NCBI GenBank assembly: GCA_018650645.1
Contig: JABIFP010000015.1
Span: forward strand, 1 to 35,177
DNA: 35,177 bases
From: Candidatus Magasanikiibacteriota bacterium
GTDB lineage: Bacteria > Patescibacteriota > Patescibacteriia > Magasanikbacterales > UBA922
Direction: 5' to 3'
In this document: positions 5,878 to 12,604 of the stretch, piece by piece
How the letters are laid out: every line of letters begins with the position of its first letter
Numbering within the stretch: position 1 is the first letter of the stretch
Notes under the pieces: model-generated
The model's database searches: none
The model's input: only the letters and a program-made list of their open reading frames with translations
Told to the model about the DNA's origin: nothing
Position numbers and translations under genes: made by a program

Positions 5878-6342
5878 ATGCATACAAATTGCCTCGCCTG
5901 TGAAAGAATCAAAATGATAAAACAAGGATCCAATCCTTATTTTGTTATGGAACTAGATTCTGGATATGTTGTCCTTGGAGATCATCAGCTATTTAAAGGA
6001 TACTCACTACTGCTTCTTAAAAATCATACTGAAGAGCTCCATATGCTCACCGATGCAGATCGAAAAATATTTCTAGAAGATATGAGTCTTCTCGGAAAAG
6101 CTCTCTATGAAATATATTCTCCAAGAAAGATGAACTATGAGCTCCTTGGAAATTCCGTTAATCATCTCCACTGGCATATTTTTCCAAGACACCATGATGA
6201 CCCTCGCCCGCAAGGAGCTGTTTGGGCTATTGATAAATCTATTCGATATGCTGATAAGTACATACCAAGCCCAGCAGAATTAGATGAAATGAAAAAATCA
6301 CTAAAAACAAAATTAGCTCAACTCATTTTGGAAAACAGTTAA
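5878..6342 (+). CDS. HIT-family nucleotide hydrolase/transferase
   Basis: 154 aa with the histidine triad 'VNHLHWHIFPR' (HxHxH) at about residues 97-103 and an N-terminal 'CLAC' typical of this family. HIT enzymes of this type cleave dinucleoside polyphosphates or AMP-linked substrates through the middle His. The start at 5878 gives the usual N-terminus just before CLAC. There is no obvious Shine-Dalgarno. It follows the membrane protein on the same strand but is separated by repeat copy 2; repeat copy 3 lies 14 bp after its stop. Confidence 0.88.
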   Translation: MHTNCLACERIKMIKQGSNPYFVMELDSGYVVLGDHQLFKGYSLLLLKNHTEELHMLTDADRKIFLEDMSLLGKALYEIYSPRKMNYELLGNSVNHLHWHIFPRHHDDPRPQGAVWAIDKSIRYADKYIPSPAELDEMKKSLKTKLAQLILENS

Positions 6343-6355
6343 TCTATAGAAAAAA

Positions 6356-6383
6356 GTTCGAATAGCGTCCCATCGGTCCCGCA
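6356..6383 (+). repeat. Dispersed 28-nt repeat, copy 3
   Basis: GTTCGAATAGCGTCCCATCG... is located right after the HIT gene. It leads into an imperfect hairpin (6379-6426) whose arms begin CCGCA, as in copy 1. Confidence 0.6.
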
Positions 6384-6426
6384 AACATATAAAGTCAGCC
6401 TGAAAAGGGTGCTTTTATGTTTGCGG
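6379..6426. repeat. Imperfect hairpin following repeat copy 3
   Basis: CCGCAAACAT pairs with ATGTTTGCGG, with further AAAG/CTTT pairing inside. There is no T-run. It shares its CCGCA base and its position relative to the 28-nt repeat with the hairpin at 4924-4968. Confidence 0.55.
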
Positions 6427-6432
6427 CATAAC

Positions 6433-6466
6433 AAAAAAACATCACCCTCTACAGGTGATGTTTTTT
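6433..6466. terminator. Bidirectional intrinsic terminator
   Basis: ACATCACC / GGTGATGT with a 7-nt loop, flanked by A7 and T6. It serves the HIT gene on plus and the GC-rich lipoprotein gene on minus. Confidence 0.85.
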
Positions 6467-6492
6467 CTAGCTCTCACGTTTACGATTGTACA

Positions 6493-6542
6493 CATGAAAG
6501 CTAGTGAAGAGACGCGGTGGCAGGTGCCATGCGCCTCTTCGG
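6493..6542 (-). repeat. GC-rich inverted repeat 3' of the lipoprotein gene
   Basis: GAAGAG..CGC and GCG..CTCTTC arms enclose an inner TGGCA/TGCCA pair. It keeps the foreign base composition, so it probably came with the gene. It could be the donor's terminator. Confidence 0.4.
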
Positions 6543-6562
6543 GGTGGACTACAGATGAGATT

Positions 6563-7153
6563 TCAGCGGCTGAGCTGCCAGACCCAGGCGGGCCAGCGCT
6601 CAGCCGTGACGTCCCAAACATTGCGGACCTCGCCACCCACCGCGACGCTGAGCGTACCGGTGAGGTTGACGGCGGTCCCCGCGATCCGCTCGACTGTCCC
6701 CTCCTCCGATATCTCGGCGAGGCCGGTCCGGTTGAGGGGGTACACGGGACTCTCGTCCTGCGTGTAGCCGGTGAGGCGGAAATCGCACCCATCGAGCTCA
6801 GCAAAGCGCTGACCCGAGAACACGATCCCCATGCTCAGCTTGAGCGGGTCCTCGCCGAGGCGGTGGGGGCCCTGCAGATCGAAGGTCTGCTCGTAGTAGG
6901 CGATCTGATCGCCCAGCTTGCAGATCCCCTCGATCTGGTAGTTTCGAACCTCCGTCGTAGGAACCCGCTCGTCGAGCGAGATCTGCTCCCACTCCGCCCC
7001 GGGCTCGTCGAGCCGGGTAAAGTGGCCGTCCGCGTCCCACGTCACCTGAACGATGACGAAGTCCGCGTCGGCCTCATCAAGAGCGGGGTTGGGCAGGTCG
7101 CCGCAGGCGGCGAGGAACAGGGCGGTGATGGTGGCGAGCAGAATGCGAGCCAT
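6563..7153 (-). CDS. GC-rich lipoprotein of unknown function, probably horizontally acquired
   Basis: 196 aa from the ATG at 7153, which has a clear Shine-Dalgarno (AAGGGAG, 7 nt spacing); the track start at 7213 adds 20 residues that belong to the leader. MARILLATITALFLAAC is a lipoprotein signal with lipobox LAAC. The mature part has no family that I recognise; it contains two later Cys (in 'EGICKLGD' and 'DGCDFRL') that might pair. By eye the base composition (strongly GC at third positions) is quite unlike every neighbour, and codon choice looks proteobacterial. The large plus-strand ORF 6455-7261 is its antisense shadow. It stands alone between a strong promoter and a terminator. Confidence 0.72.
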   Translation of the reverse strand: MARILLATITALFLAACGDLPNPALDEADADFVIVQVTWDADGHFTRLDEPGAEWEQISLDERVPTTEVRNYQIEGICKLGDQIAYYEQTFDLQGPHRLGEDPLKLSMGIVFSGQRFAELDGCDFRLTGYTQDESPVYPLNRTGLAEISEEGTVERIAGTAVNLTGTLSVAVGGEVRNVWDVTAERWPAWVWQLSR

Positions 7154-7166
7154 AAGAATTCTCCCT

Positions 7167-7277
7167 TCAAAGAAAAAACGCCACGTTTGACATGTGGCAG
7201 GAAAAGGAATCATTCGGCTTTCTACAAAACCAAACCATTCCTTTCCCCACCATATCTGTAGTCACTGTAATGATCAT
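7167..7277 (-). CDS. Possible 36-aa leader peptide of the lipoprotein transcript
   Basis: MIITVTTDMVGKGMVWFCRK... ends in AFFL and a TGA 14 nt before the lipoprotein ATG. AGG stands 4 nt before its ATG. Its last codons overlap a terminator-like hairpin. The arrangement resembles transcription attenuation, but codon content gives no clear amino-acid signal. Confidence 0.3.
   Translation of the reverse strand: MIITVTTDMVGKGMVWFCRKPNDSFSCHMSNVAFFL
7172..7198 (-). terminator. Leader terminator/attenuator
   Basis: On the minus strand GCCAC..GTGGC is followed by GTTTTTTC, directly upstream of the lipoprotein Shine-Dalgarno. The 5' arm region (7193-7201) is also perfectly complementary over 9 nt to 7282-7290, nearer the transcript start, which could form an antiterminator. 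Confidence 0.5.
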
Positions 7278-7311
7278 CTTACCTGCCACAATTGGGAAAT
7301 AAGAACTATGC

Positions 7312-7340
7312 ACTATATCACAAAAACAGGCTTTTGTCAA
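7312..7340 (-). promoter_or_regulatory. Near-consensus promoter of the lipoprotein transcript
   Basis: Minus-strand TTGACA (7335-7340), 17-nt spacer, TATAGT (7312-7317): one of the best sigma-70 matches in the window. Confidence 0.75.
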
Positions 7341-7407
7341 GGTGGAACCGTACATTTTGCGCTAATTTAAACCATTTTTTGTCAATAGTAGCATGGCAAT
7401 TCCGCAA

Positions 7408-7446
7408 AAATAAAAGAAAGCACTTTGATTGAGCTTTCTTTTATTT
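7408..7446 (-). terminator. Terminator of msrAB
   Basis: AAATAAAAGAAAGC and its exact complement form a 14-bp stem with an 11-nt loop, located 4 bp past the msrAB stop. Confidence 0.75.
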
Positions 7447-7450
7447 TTTC

Positions 7451-8518
7451 CTAAAATCCACCAAAAAACTCTCCATACCCTTCCTCTACCATCTTTTCCA
7501 CTGGCACAAACCGCAATGCCGCAGAGTTTATGCAATATCGCAACTTACTAGGCAAGGGTCCATCTTCAAATACATGTCCCAGATGTGCATCAGAAATGGC
7601 GCTTCTAAGCTCTGTCCTTGGATACCCAATCTTGAGGTCAGTTCCTTCTGTCAGTGCATGCGAATATATGGGTTTTGTAAAACTCGGCCAACCTGTTCCT
7701 GAATCGAATTTATCTTTTGAAGAAAAGAGCGGCTCGCCAGAAATAAGGTCTACATAAATTCCCTTTTCTTTACTCTCAAAAAATGCATTCGCAAATGGGC
7801 GCTCGGTTCCATCCTGCTGCGTAATGTGAAACTGCTCCTCCGTTAATATATTTTTGAGCTCCGCAGTAGAAAGCTGACGCGCAATGGTATACATGCGCTC
7901 ATTTCCCCACACACGTTCAATAAACTGATCTCTTCCAGATCCCTTTCTATATTGTTTATAATGCGCACTATTTGTTTTGTAATAATTTTGATGATACTGC
8001 TCGGCCTGATAAAAAGTACCTGCCTGTAAAATTGGTGTCACAATAGGTTCTTCAAATATACCAGAAGCTATAAGCCCCTGCTTAGATCGCTCTGCAAGAA
8101 CTTTTTCCTTTTCTGTTTGGTAAAAGATACCCGATTTATATTGCGTTCCCCGGTCTACAAATGATCCTCCGTCATCTGTTGGATCAAACTGCCGCCAGAA
8201 AATTTCTAAAAGATCTTGATAAGTGATGAGTTCTGGATTATATAGTACCTTTACCGCTTCATAATGATCTGTCTGCCCTGCTGCCACTTTCTGATACTCC
8301 GCATCTACCGCAGAGCCACCAATGTAGCCAGAGATCGCATCTGTGACGCCTGGATACGCTTCAAAACCGGCTTCTACGCACCAAAAACAACCCCCCGCGA
8401 ATATGGCTTCTGCTGTTTCACCTGTAACCTGTTCGGATGGAGTAGTTTGCGCTATCTGTGCATTATTGCACCCGGTGAACAGTAGCAGCATTGCTACGAA
8501 AGATAATAGTATTTTCAT
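7451..8518 (-). CDS. msrAB: Bifunctional peptide-methionine sulfoxide reductase MsrA-MsrB lipoprotein
   Basis: 355 aa from the ATG at 8518. The N-terminus MKILLSFVAMLLLFTGC is a lipoprotein signal, so the enzyme works on the outside of the membrane. The MsrA domain follows with the catalytic Cys in 'GGCFWCVEAGFE'. The MsrB domain has 'GTGWPSFTKPI', 'TELRSAISDAHLGHVFEDGP' and the catalytic Cys in 'RYCINSAALRF'. Together they reduce both S- and R-methionine sulfoxide in oxidised proteins. The MsrB part lacks the CxxC zinc pairs, as in the well-known metal-free MsrB subtype ('SGEPLFSSKDKFDSG'). It is a stand-alone gene; the track's longer start (8548) has no better ribosome site. Confidence 0.95.
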   Translation of the reverse strand: MKILLSFVAMLLLFTGCNNAQIAQTTPSEQVTGETAEAIFAGGCFWCVEAGFEAYPGVTDAISGYIGGSAVDAEYQKVAAGQTDHYEAVKVLYNPELITYQDLLEIFWRQFDPTDDGGSFVDRGTQYKSGIFYQTEKEKVLAERSKQGLIASGIFEEPIVTPILQAGTFYQAEQYHQNYYKTNSAHYKQYRKGSGRDQFIERVWGNERMYTIARQLSTAELKNILTEEQFHITQQDGTERPFANAFFESKEKGIYVDLISGEPLFSSKDKFDSGTGWPSFTKPIYSHALTEGTDLKIGYPRTELRSAISDAHLGHVFEDGPLPSKLRYCINSAALRFVPVEKMVEEGYGEFFGGF

Positions 8519-8566
8519 ATGCTTGTATAGTAGCATATTTGCTGGCATATTGAGGCTGTGGAGAAA

Positions 8567-8592
8567 TAAAAAAACAACCCATTTCTGAGTTG
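8567..8592 (-). terminator. Terminator of the RskA-tail-like gene
   Basis: Minus-strand CAACTC..GGGTTG (6 bp with one G-T) followed by TTTTTTT. Confidence 0.6.
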
Positions 8593-8609
8593 CTTTTCTG
8601 AGTCACTTA

Positions 8610-9128
8610 TTATTGTACTAGTGTGCCCTCAACAACATGCCCCGCAGGTGCAGGATCTCCGTCATCTGGCTCAATGGTAAGTACGTAAAAATCATGATCC
8701 GTAAGGTCTTTTGTACTCATAAAATCATTCACATATACCCCTTCTTCACTTAGCGTTACTCTACCTGTGCTAATAACATCAAAAGCTTCACCTTTCCGCA
8801 CAATCCATCCCTCATAAAAATCTGTCCCTTGTGGTTCTGGGAGTTTTTCAAATGAGACGGTTAATTCATACTTTTCTGCGAAAAATACTTCTGCATGCCC
8901 TGCCGCTTCTCCGGCAGTATTGATTCCTCCAACCTCTTTCCCTTCTGTTACATCAAGAAGATCTGCTTTCCAGCTTAATACCGGTTCTTGCACTTCAGGT
9001 TCTTCTATTGGCAAAGGATCTGTTTCTTCTTGCATAGCTGGCGCTTGCACAGGCTCTTCTGTGTGGGTTAATTTATACACCCCCAAAATTGCGAGTAATA
9101 GTAACGCTGCAACAAATATTTTTTTCAT
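8610..9128 (-). CDS. Membrane-anchored protein with anti-sigma-K (RskA) C-terminal-like domain
   Basis: 172 aa. An N-terminal hydrophobic segment (residues 4-20) acts as signal or anchor, then comes a Pro/Glu-rich linker (about 25-50), then a compact domain. In that domain 'FYEGWIVRKGEAFDVISTG' and 'YVLTIEPDDGDPAPAGHVV' match the pattern of the extracytoplasmic domain of RskA-type anti-sigma factors ('..EPxxGSPxPTGPVV..'). There is no cytoplasmic sigma-binding domain and no sigma factor nearby, so it probably uses the fold for another purpose. It lies 94 bp downstream of dinB and is separated from it by a terminator. Confidence 0.6.
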   Translation of the reverse strand: MKKIFVAALLLLAILGVYKLTHTEEPVQAPAMQEETDPLPIEEPEVQEPVLSWKADLLDVTEGKEVGGINTAGEAAGHAEVFFAEKYELTVSFEKLPEPQGTDFYEGWIVRKGEAFDVISTGRVTLSEEGVYVNDFMSTKDLTDHDFYVLTIEPDDGDPAPAGHVVEGTLVQ

Positions 9129-9195
9129 ATATGATTACGCTCATGTGAGTAAACCTCATCTGTATCTTTTTTGCAGTATAGCATGTTATATAAAA

Positions 9196-9216
9196 GAAAA
9201 AAGCGCAATATGCGCT
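9196..9216 (-). terminator. Terminator of the lexA-dinB unit
   Basis: AGCGC AATAT GCGCT; on the minus strand it is followed by TTTTTTC. Confidence 0.65.
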
Positions 9217-9222
9217 CGATTC

Positions 9223-10536
9223 TTATTTCACTCCACCAGCCAAAACGGGCACAGCCAAGCGTCGTCTCTTTGTTTCTCCAGGAAGAAGATGCCGCTTTCT
9301 ATATGCGATATTTCCCCGGCTTCCCGAATGCTGCGACGCATGTGCTGGCAACGCACCAGCTAAGTGAAGTGCATGCTTGCCAAATTGTTTTGCTACCTTG
9401 TCTACTGCTTCATATACTCGTTGCATTTTCATGAGCGCTACCGGAGATTCGAACATATCTGCCTGAACGCACATATCTTCTTGCAAATCTGCAAGAACTA
9501 CACCAGTGGCTCTATACATCACTCCTTTTTCAAAGAGCTGCGCAAAAATATCTTTTACTAGTGGTGTCATGTCATTTGGATATGCTGAAGCTCTGGTAAG
9601 ACATACATCTAGTGCTTGCACACCAAAATCTTGCGTTTTAAGAAAGACAGTCATCTTTCTTGCAAGTAATCCGTGTCTACGTGCCTTAATGCATGCATTT
9701 TCTAAATTCTTAAGCAGTTGCCCGAGTACAATGTTCTTTTTTTTTGAAGCAGGCGTAAATGTCCGTGTTTTAGAAATAGACATGTATCGCTGCTTCTCTT
9801 CTTTAATCACTTTATATACTTTAAATCCATTCAGTTCATGCCAAATCTGCTGATGTGGCTTGGTAAAATTCTGCTGTACAATTTCCCAAGGCATATTCAT
9901 AAACGCACTCACCGTTTCAATACCCATTTGCCGCATATATGCCGCTGTGTTTGGCCCTACACCCCACACATTATCAATTGGCATCACAGAAAGCATTTCA
10001 GCTGCCTTTCTATTAGGAATATAGGTAAACCCACTTGGTTTATTCATCTTTGAAGCTATTTTGGCTAATGATTTTGTTGCCGCAAGCCCAACAGAGACGG
10101 TAATTCCTAATTCTTGCTCAATAGTCGCTTTCATCGTTCTAGCAATGTCCTGATAACTCATGCCGAGCGGTTTACGTAATCCTGTAATATCTATAAACCC
10201 TTCGTCAATACCATATTCTTCAACAATATTACTAAACCGTTTCATGATAGCAAATAGTCGCTTAGAAAAGAGCCCATACGTTTCATAATCACTTGCTACA
10301 ATAATTGCTTCTGGACAGATTTTTTTTACATCTCTTAATGGTACTCCTCTACTAATTCCTTTTGCTTTTGCTTCATAGCTAGCAGCAGAAACAATACCTC
10401 TTTCTTTTCCTGTAACTACTGGTTTTCCTTTGTATTCTGGATGCAACGCCTGTTCACAACTTGCAAAGAATGCATCAGCATCAATGTGCAAAATTGCGTG
10501 CGGCAAAGAATGCATCTTGACTTGTGTCCATGTCAT
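9223..10536 (-). CDS. dinB: DNA polymerase IV (Y-family translesion polymerase)
   Basis: 437 aa, with the Y-family palm signatures 'ILHIDADAFFASCEQA' (first catalytic Asp), 'SYEAKAKGISRGVPL', and 'VEEYGIDEGFIDITG' (DE pair). The thumb HhH region 'VMPIDNVWGVGPNTAAYM' and a little-finger domain with 'KTRTFTPASKKKN' follow. It copies across lesions during the SOS response. It starts 28 bp after lexA with no terminator between them, so it should be transcribed from the SOS-controlled lexA promoter. The C-terminal tail (about 400-437) is basic and non-conserved; I see no clear beta-clamp motif. Confidence 0.95.
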   Translation of the reverse strand: MTWTQVKMHSLPHAILHIDADAFFASCEQALHPEYKGKPVVTGKERGIVSAASYEAKAKGISRGVPLRDVKKICPEAIIVASDYETYGLFSKRLFAIMKRFSNIVEEYGIDEGFIDITGLRKPLGMSYQDIARTMKATIEQELGITVSVGLAATKSLAKIASKMNKPSGFTYIPNRKAAEMLSVMPIDNVWGVGPNTAAYMRQMGIETVSAFMNMPWEIVQQNFTKPHQQIWHELNGFKVYKVIKEEKQRYMSISKTRTFTPASKKKNIVLGQLLKNLENACIKARRHGLLARKMTVFLKTQDFGVQALDVCLTRASAYPNDMTPLVKDIFAQLFEKGVMYRATGVVLADLQEDMCVQADMFESPVALMKMQRVYEAVDKVAKQFGKHALHLAGALPAHASQHSGSRGNIAYRKRHLLPGETKRRRLAVPVLAGGVK

Positions 10537-10564
10537 ACTCCCTAGATTAGGTAATTAATTGTCC

Positions 10565-11146
10565 CTAATACTTTCTAATAACACTTGTTACCGTGCCCGC
10601 AATCTTGAGCTCATCATCTGGATGAATATCAGGGTATTTTTTGTTTGCAGCGCGCAGAAACATTTTGCCACCACGCTTTATTAAATATTTCATTGTCCAG
10701 TCGCTATCAACCTCTGCCACAACGATGTCTCCACTTTGTGGCGTCTTTGACCTATCTACAACAACCATATCACCTTCCATAATTCCTGCATCAATCATCG
10801 AATCTCCGCTTACCTGGAGCATATAGCTCGCTTCCGGTGATTGAATAAGGAATTCATCCAAACTCAAGGTATCTGCCGTTTCTTCTTCTGTAGATGTTGG
10901 GAATCCAGCTTGTACAGAGCCCAGGACCCGCAATCCATAGAGTTTTGTGGTAGGTACCAATCGCCCAGTATCGCTTCTATCCATGTATCCGTCTTCTATA
11001 AACTTTTGTACGTATTTATGAATCGATCCTTTTGATCTTACTTCAAATAGATCCGCTAATTCGTCATATGTTGGCAATTGCTTATGCCGTTTGTAATATT
11101 TTATTATTGATGTTTTTCTTGATTCGTATAGTGAGTTGTTTTGCAT
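10565..11146 (-). CDS. lexA: LexA repressor, SOS regulator (S24 autoprotease)
   Basis: 193 aa from the ATG at 11146 (MQNNSLYESRK). The track start at a TTG (11266) would add a Cys-rich 40 residues, which are in fact the promoter and leader. The N-terminal winged HTH (about 10-65, 'LPTYDELADLFEVRSKGSIHKYV') is followed by the cleavage site 'VQAGFP' and the Ser-Lys catalytic dyad in 'SGDSMIDAG' and 'DWTMKYL'. RecA-stimulated self-cleavage derepresses the regulon. Upstream are a distal promoter with an SOS box and a proximal promoter with its own inverted repeat; dinB lies downstream in the same unit. Confidence 0.93.
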   Translation of the reverse strand: MQNNSLYESRKTSIIKYYKRHKQLPTYDELADLFEVRSKGSIHKYVQKFIEDGYMDRSDTGRLVPTTKLYGLRVLGSVQAGFPTSTEEETADTLSLDEFLIQSPEASYMLQVSGDSMIDAGIMEGDMVVVDRSKTPQSGDIVVAEVDSDWTMKYLIKRGGKMFLRAANKKYPDIHPDDELKIAGTVTSVIRKY

Positions 11147-11171
11147 AGGCCTATATGTTAAAAGAGGTATC

Positions 11172-11206
11172 CCACCGATTATACCGGTGGCACATACAAC
11201 GCACAA
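11172..11206 (-). promoter_or_regulatory. Proximal lexA promoter with inverted repeat over the -10
   Basis: Minus-strand TTGTGC (11201-11206), 17 nt, TATAAT (11178-11183). CCACCG/CGGTGG (11172-11177, 11185-11190) brackets the -10 box symmetrically and could be an operator. Confidence 0.5.
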
Positions 11207-11334
11207 ACACGGAACAACCAACTTTCCTCCAGATATCCCTATGAGAAGGCGATATGCAGAAGACAATAGTCATTCTGTAGTTATACGCTTTATGCCAGAG
11301 TTTGGAAGTGACGTCTTGCTTCCCCTCTGTTTAC

Positions 11335-11364
11335 ACTATACAAGAACATACGTTCTCTGCGCAA
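11335..11364 (-). promoter_or_regulatory. Distal lexA promoter with SOS box in the spacer
   Basis: Minus-strand TTGCGC (11359-11364), 18 nt, TATAGT (11335-11340). The spacer holds AGAACGTATGTTCT (11343-11356), whose GAAC-N4-GTTC core fits the Gram-positive LexA box GAACRNRYGTTY. LexA binding there would block RNA polymerase. Confidence 0.7.
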
Positions 11365-11373
11365 GAGAACAGC

Positions 11374-11389
11374 TATCCACATGTGGATA
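11374..11389. promoter_or_regulatory. Perfect 16-bp palindrome made of two head-to-head DnaA-type boxes
   Basis: TATCCACATGTGGATA; with flanks, the minus strand reads TTATCCACA, a perfect DnaA box. It lies just upstream of the distal lexA promoter. A second weaker LexA-like half (GAACGTTTGTTT, 11391-11402) is adjacent. Confidence 0.45.
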
Positions 11390-11426
11390 AGAACGTTTGT
11401 TTTCCCTATTTCCACCCTCTTTGGGC

Positions 11427-12248
11427 TTATAACATATCTAGTGGACTCTTAATTTTTCCTAGTTCCCTATTCGATACGTGCGTATATTGCTGCGTTGTTT
11501 GAAGCTTTGTATGTCCTAATAACTCTTGTATATATCGTATATCTACCCCCGACTCAAGCAAATGAGTTGCAAAACTGTGCCTGAGCGTATGTGGTGTTAC
11601 CTGAGTGTTAATTGCTGCGCGATTTGCAGCCTGCGCCACCACTTTTTGCACGGTTCTTGTATGCATCCTCTGTCCTTTTTTATTGGTAAAAATATAGGCT
11701 ATTCCTTTTTTTATACGATTTTGTGCTAATAAATCATTAGATATGTTACGTGGTAATAATGTCATACGATCTTTTCTGCCTTTCCCAGCCTTTACAAGAA
11801 TACACCCTCTTTCAAAATGGATATCTTGCATTTTTAATGTAACGAGCTCACTTACGCGTAATCCAGATCCATAGAGTAACGAAAGCATACAATGATGCTT
11901 CCGATTTACTGTATTTGTAATCATAGACAAAACCTCTTGCTTTGATAATACCCCTGGTAAGGCTTTGACGCGTTTAGGTGCTTGCATGTGTACAAAAAAT
12001 GGTCTTTTTAAATACCCAGCATAATATTTTTTAAGCGCCTGATACGTTGCACGTAACGTATTTGAGTGCACCCGCTGAGATATGTGTGCTAGGTATAGCG
12101 TAATATCTGCTTGAGAAATCTGCTGTGGTTTTTTCTGTATAAAACATAAAAAAGCCATATTTGCCTGTACATATGCCTGAATGGTTTTTTTGCTATAATT
12201 TGCAGCCTGCAATGACTGAATAAATCTCACTAATATATGATTTGCCAT
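11427..12248 (-). CDS. Tyrosine recombinase, Xer/integron-integrase-like
   Basis: 273 aa with all catalytic residues: Arg in 'GSGLRVSELV', Lys in 'VKAGKGRKDRM', 'TPHTLRHSFATHLL' (HxxR), 'LLGHTKLQTTQQ' and Tyr in 'QYTHVSNREL'. The N-terminal SAM-like domain spans about residues 1-85. The end 'GKIKSPLDML' resembles the SPLD tail of IntI and some Xer relatives. It could be the chromosome-dimer resolvase or a cassette/element recombinase. It is divergent from the membrane protein and mscL, and its 3' end abuts the lexA control region. No dif site was recognised. Confidence 0.88.
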   Translation of the reverse strand: MANHILVRFIQSLQAANYSKKTIQAYVQANMAFLCFIQKKPQQISQADITLYLAHISQRVHSNTLRATYQALKKYYAGYLKRPFFVHMQAPKRVKALPGVLSKQEVLSMITNTVNRKHHCMLSLLYGSGLRVSELVTLKMQDIHFERGCILVKAGKGRKDRMTLLPRNISNDLLAQNRIKKGIAYIFTNKKGQRMHTRTVQKVVAQAANRAAINTQVTPHTLRHSFATHLLESGVDIRYIQELLGHTKLQTTQQYTHVSNRELGKIKSPLDML

Positions 12249-12299
12249 ATAGTCAATTACCCTATATCATAAGCTTATACCCCCACCACCTATAGCACA

Positions 12300-12602
12300 A
12301 TAGAATTTCTTAGGCAATTTCGTTTAGGTGGATATGCAATCTTTGACTTCGCAGTATCTTTTCTAGGGATTTATTTGCTTTCCCCGTTATTATCAAGGCT
12401 TTTTTTGAAAATTAGATTAAAAATACCAAAAATAAATTGGCTATATTTAGCATTACCAATTGCACTAATAGCTCACTTATTAGTTGGAAATTTGACACCC
12501 ATGACACGTGATTTAGTAGATATTAATGGCCACTATATTTTAAAGATAGTCATTTTGACTTTATTTATACTTGGAACAAGGAATATTAAAATAATCAAAT
12601 AA
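12300..12602 (+). CDS. Small membrane protein with no conventional start codon
   Basis: The reading frame is open from 12273 and already looks coding from about 12300 (IEFLRQFRLGGYAIFDFAVSF...), where an ATA falls at the expected initiator position. The first conventional start (TTG, 12375, used in the track) would remove the first hydrophobic helix 'GGYAIFDFAVSFLGIYLL'. Two more hydrophobic segments follow ('WLYLALPIALIAHLLVG', 'YILKIVILTLFILG'). It ends 2 bp before mscL, so the two are co-translated. Either a rare ATA start is used or the true start was lost when the recombinase region was joined upstream. The family is unknown to me. Confidence 0.55.
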   Translation: MEFLRQFRLGGYAIFDFAVSFLGIYLLSPLLSRLFLKIRLKIPKINWLYLALPIALIAHLLVGNLTPMTRDLVDINGHYILKIVILTLFILGTRNIKIIK

Positions 12603-12604
12603 CT

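Noticed and set aside
6455-7261. 268-aa plus-strand ORF over the GC-rich region
   Set aside because: High-GC coding DNA gives long antisense ORFs. The minus-strand frame has a lipoprotein signal, Shine-Dalgarno and promoter, while the plus frame has none of these.
7451-8518. Missing zinc cysteines in the MsrB half as evidence of inactivation
   Set aside because: Metal-free MsrB proteins with the same SGEPLFSS pattern are well known, and the catalytic Cys is present.
11374-11389. DnaA-box palindrome as a replication origin
   Set aside because: Only one pair of boxes, and no dnaA, dnaN or AT-rich unwinding region nearby; regulation of lexA is more likely.
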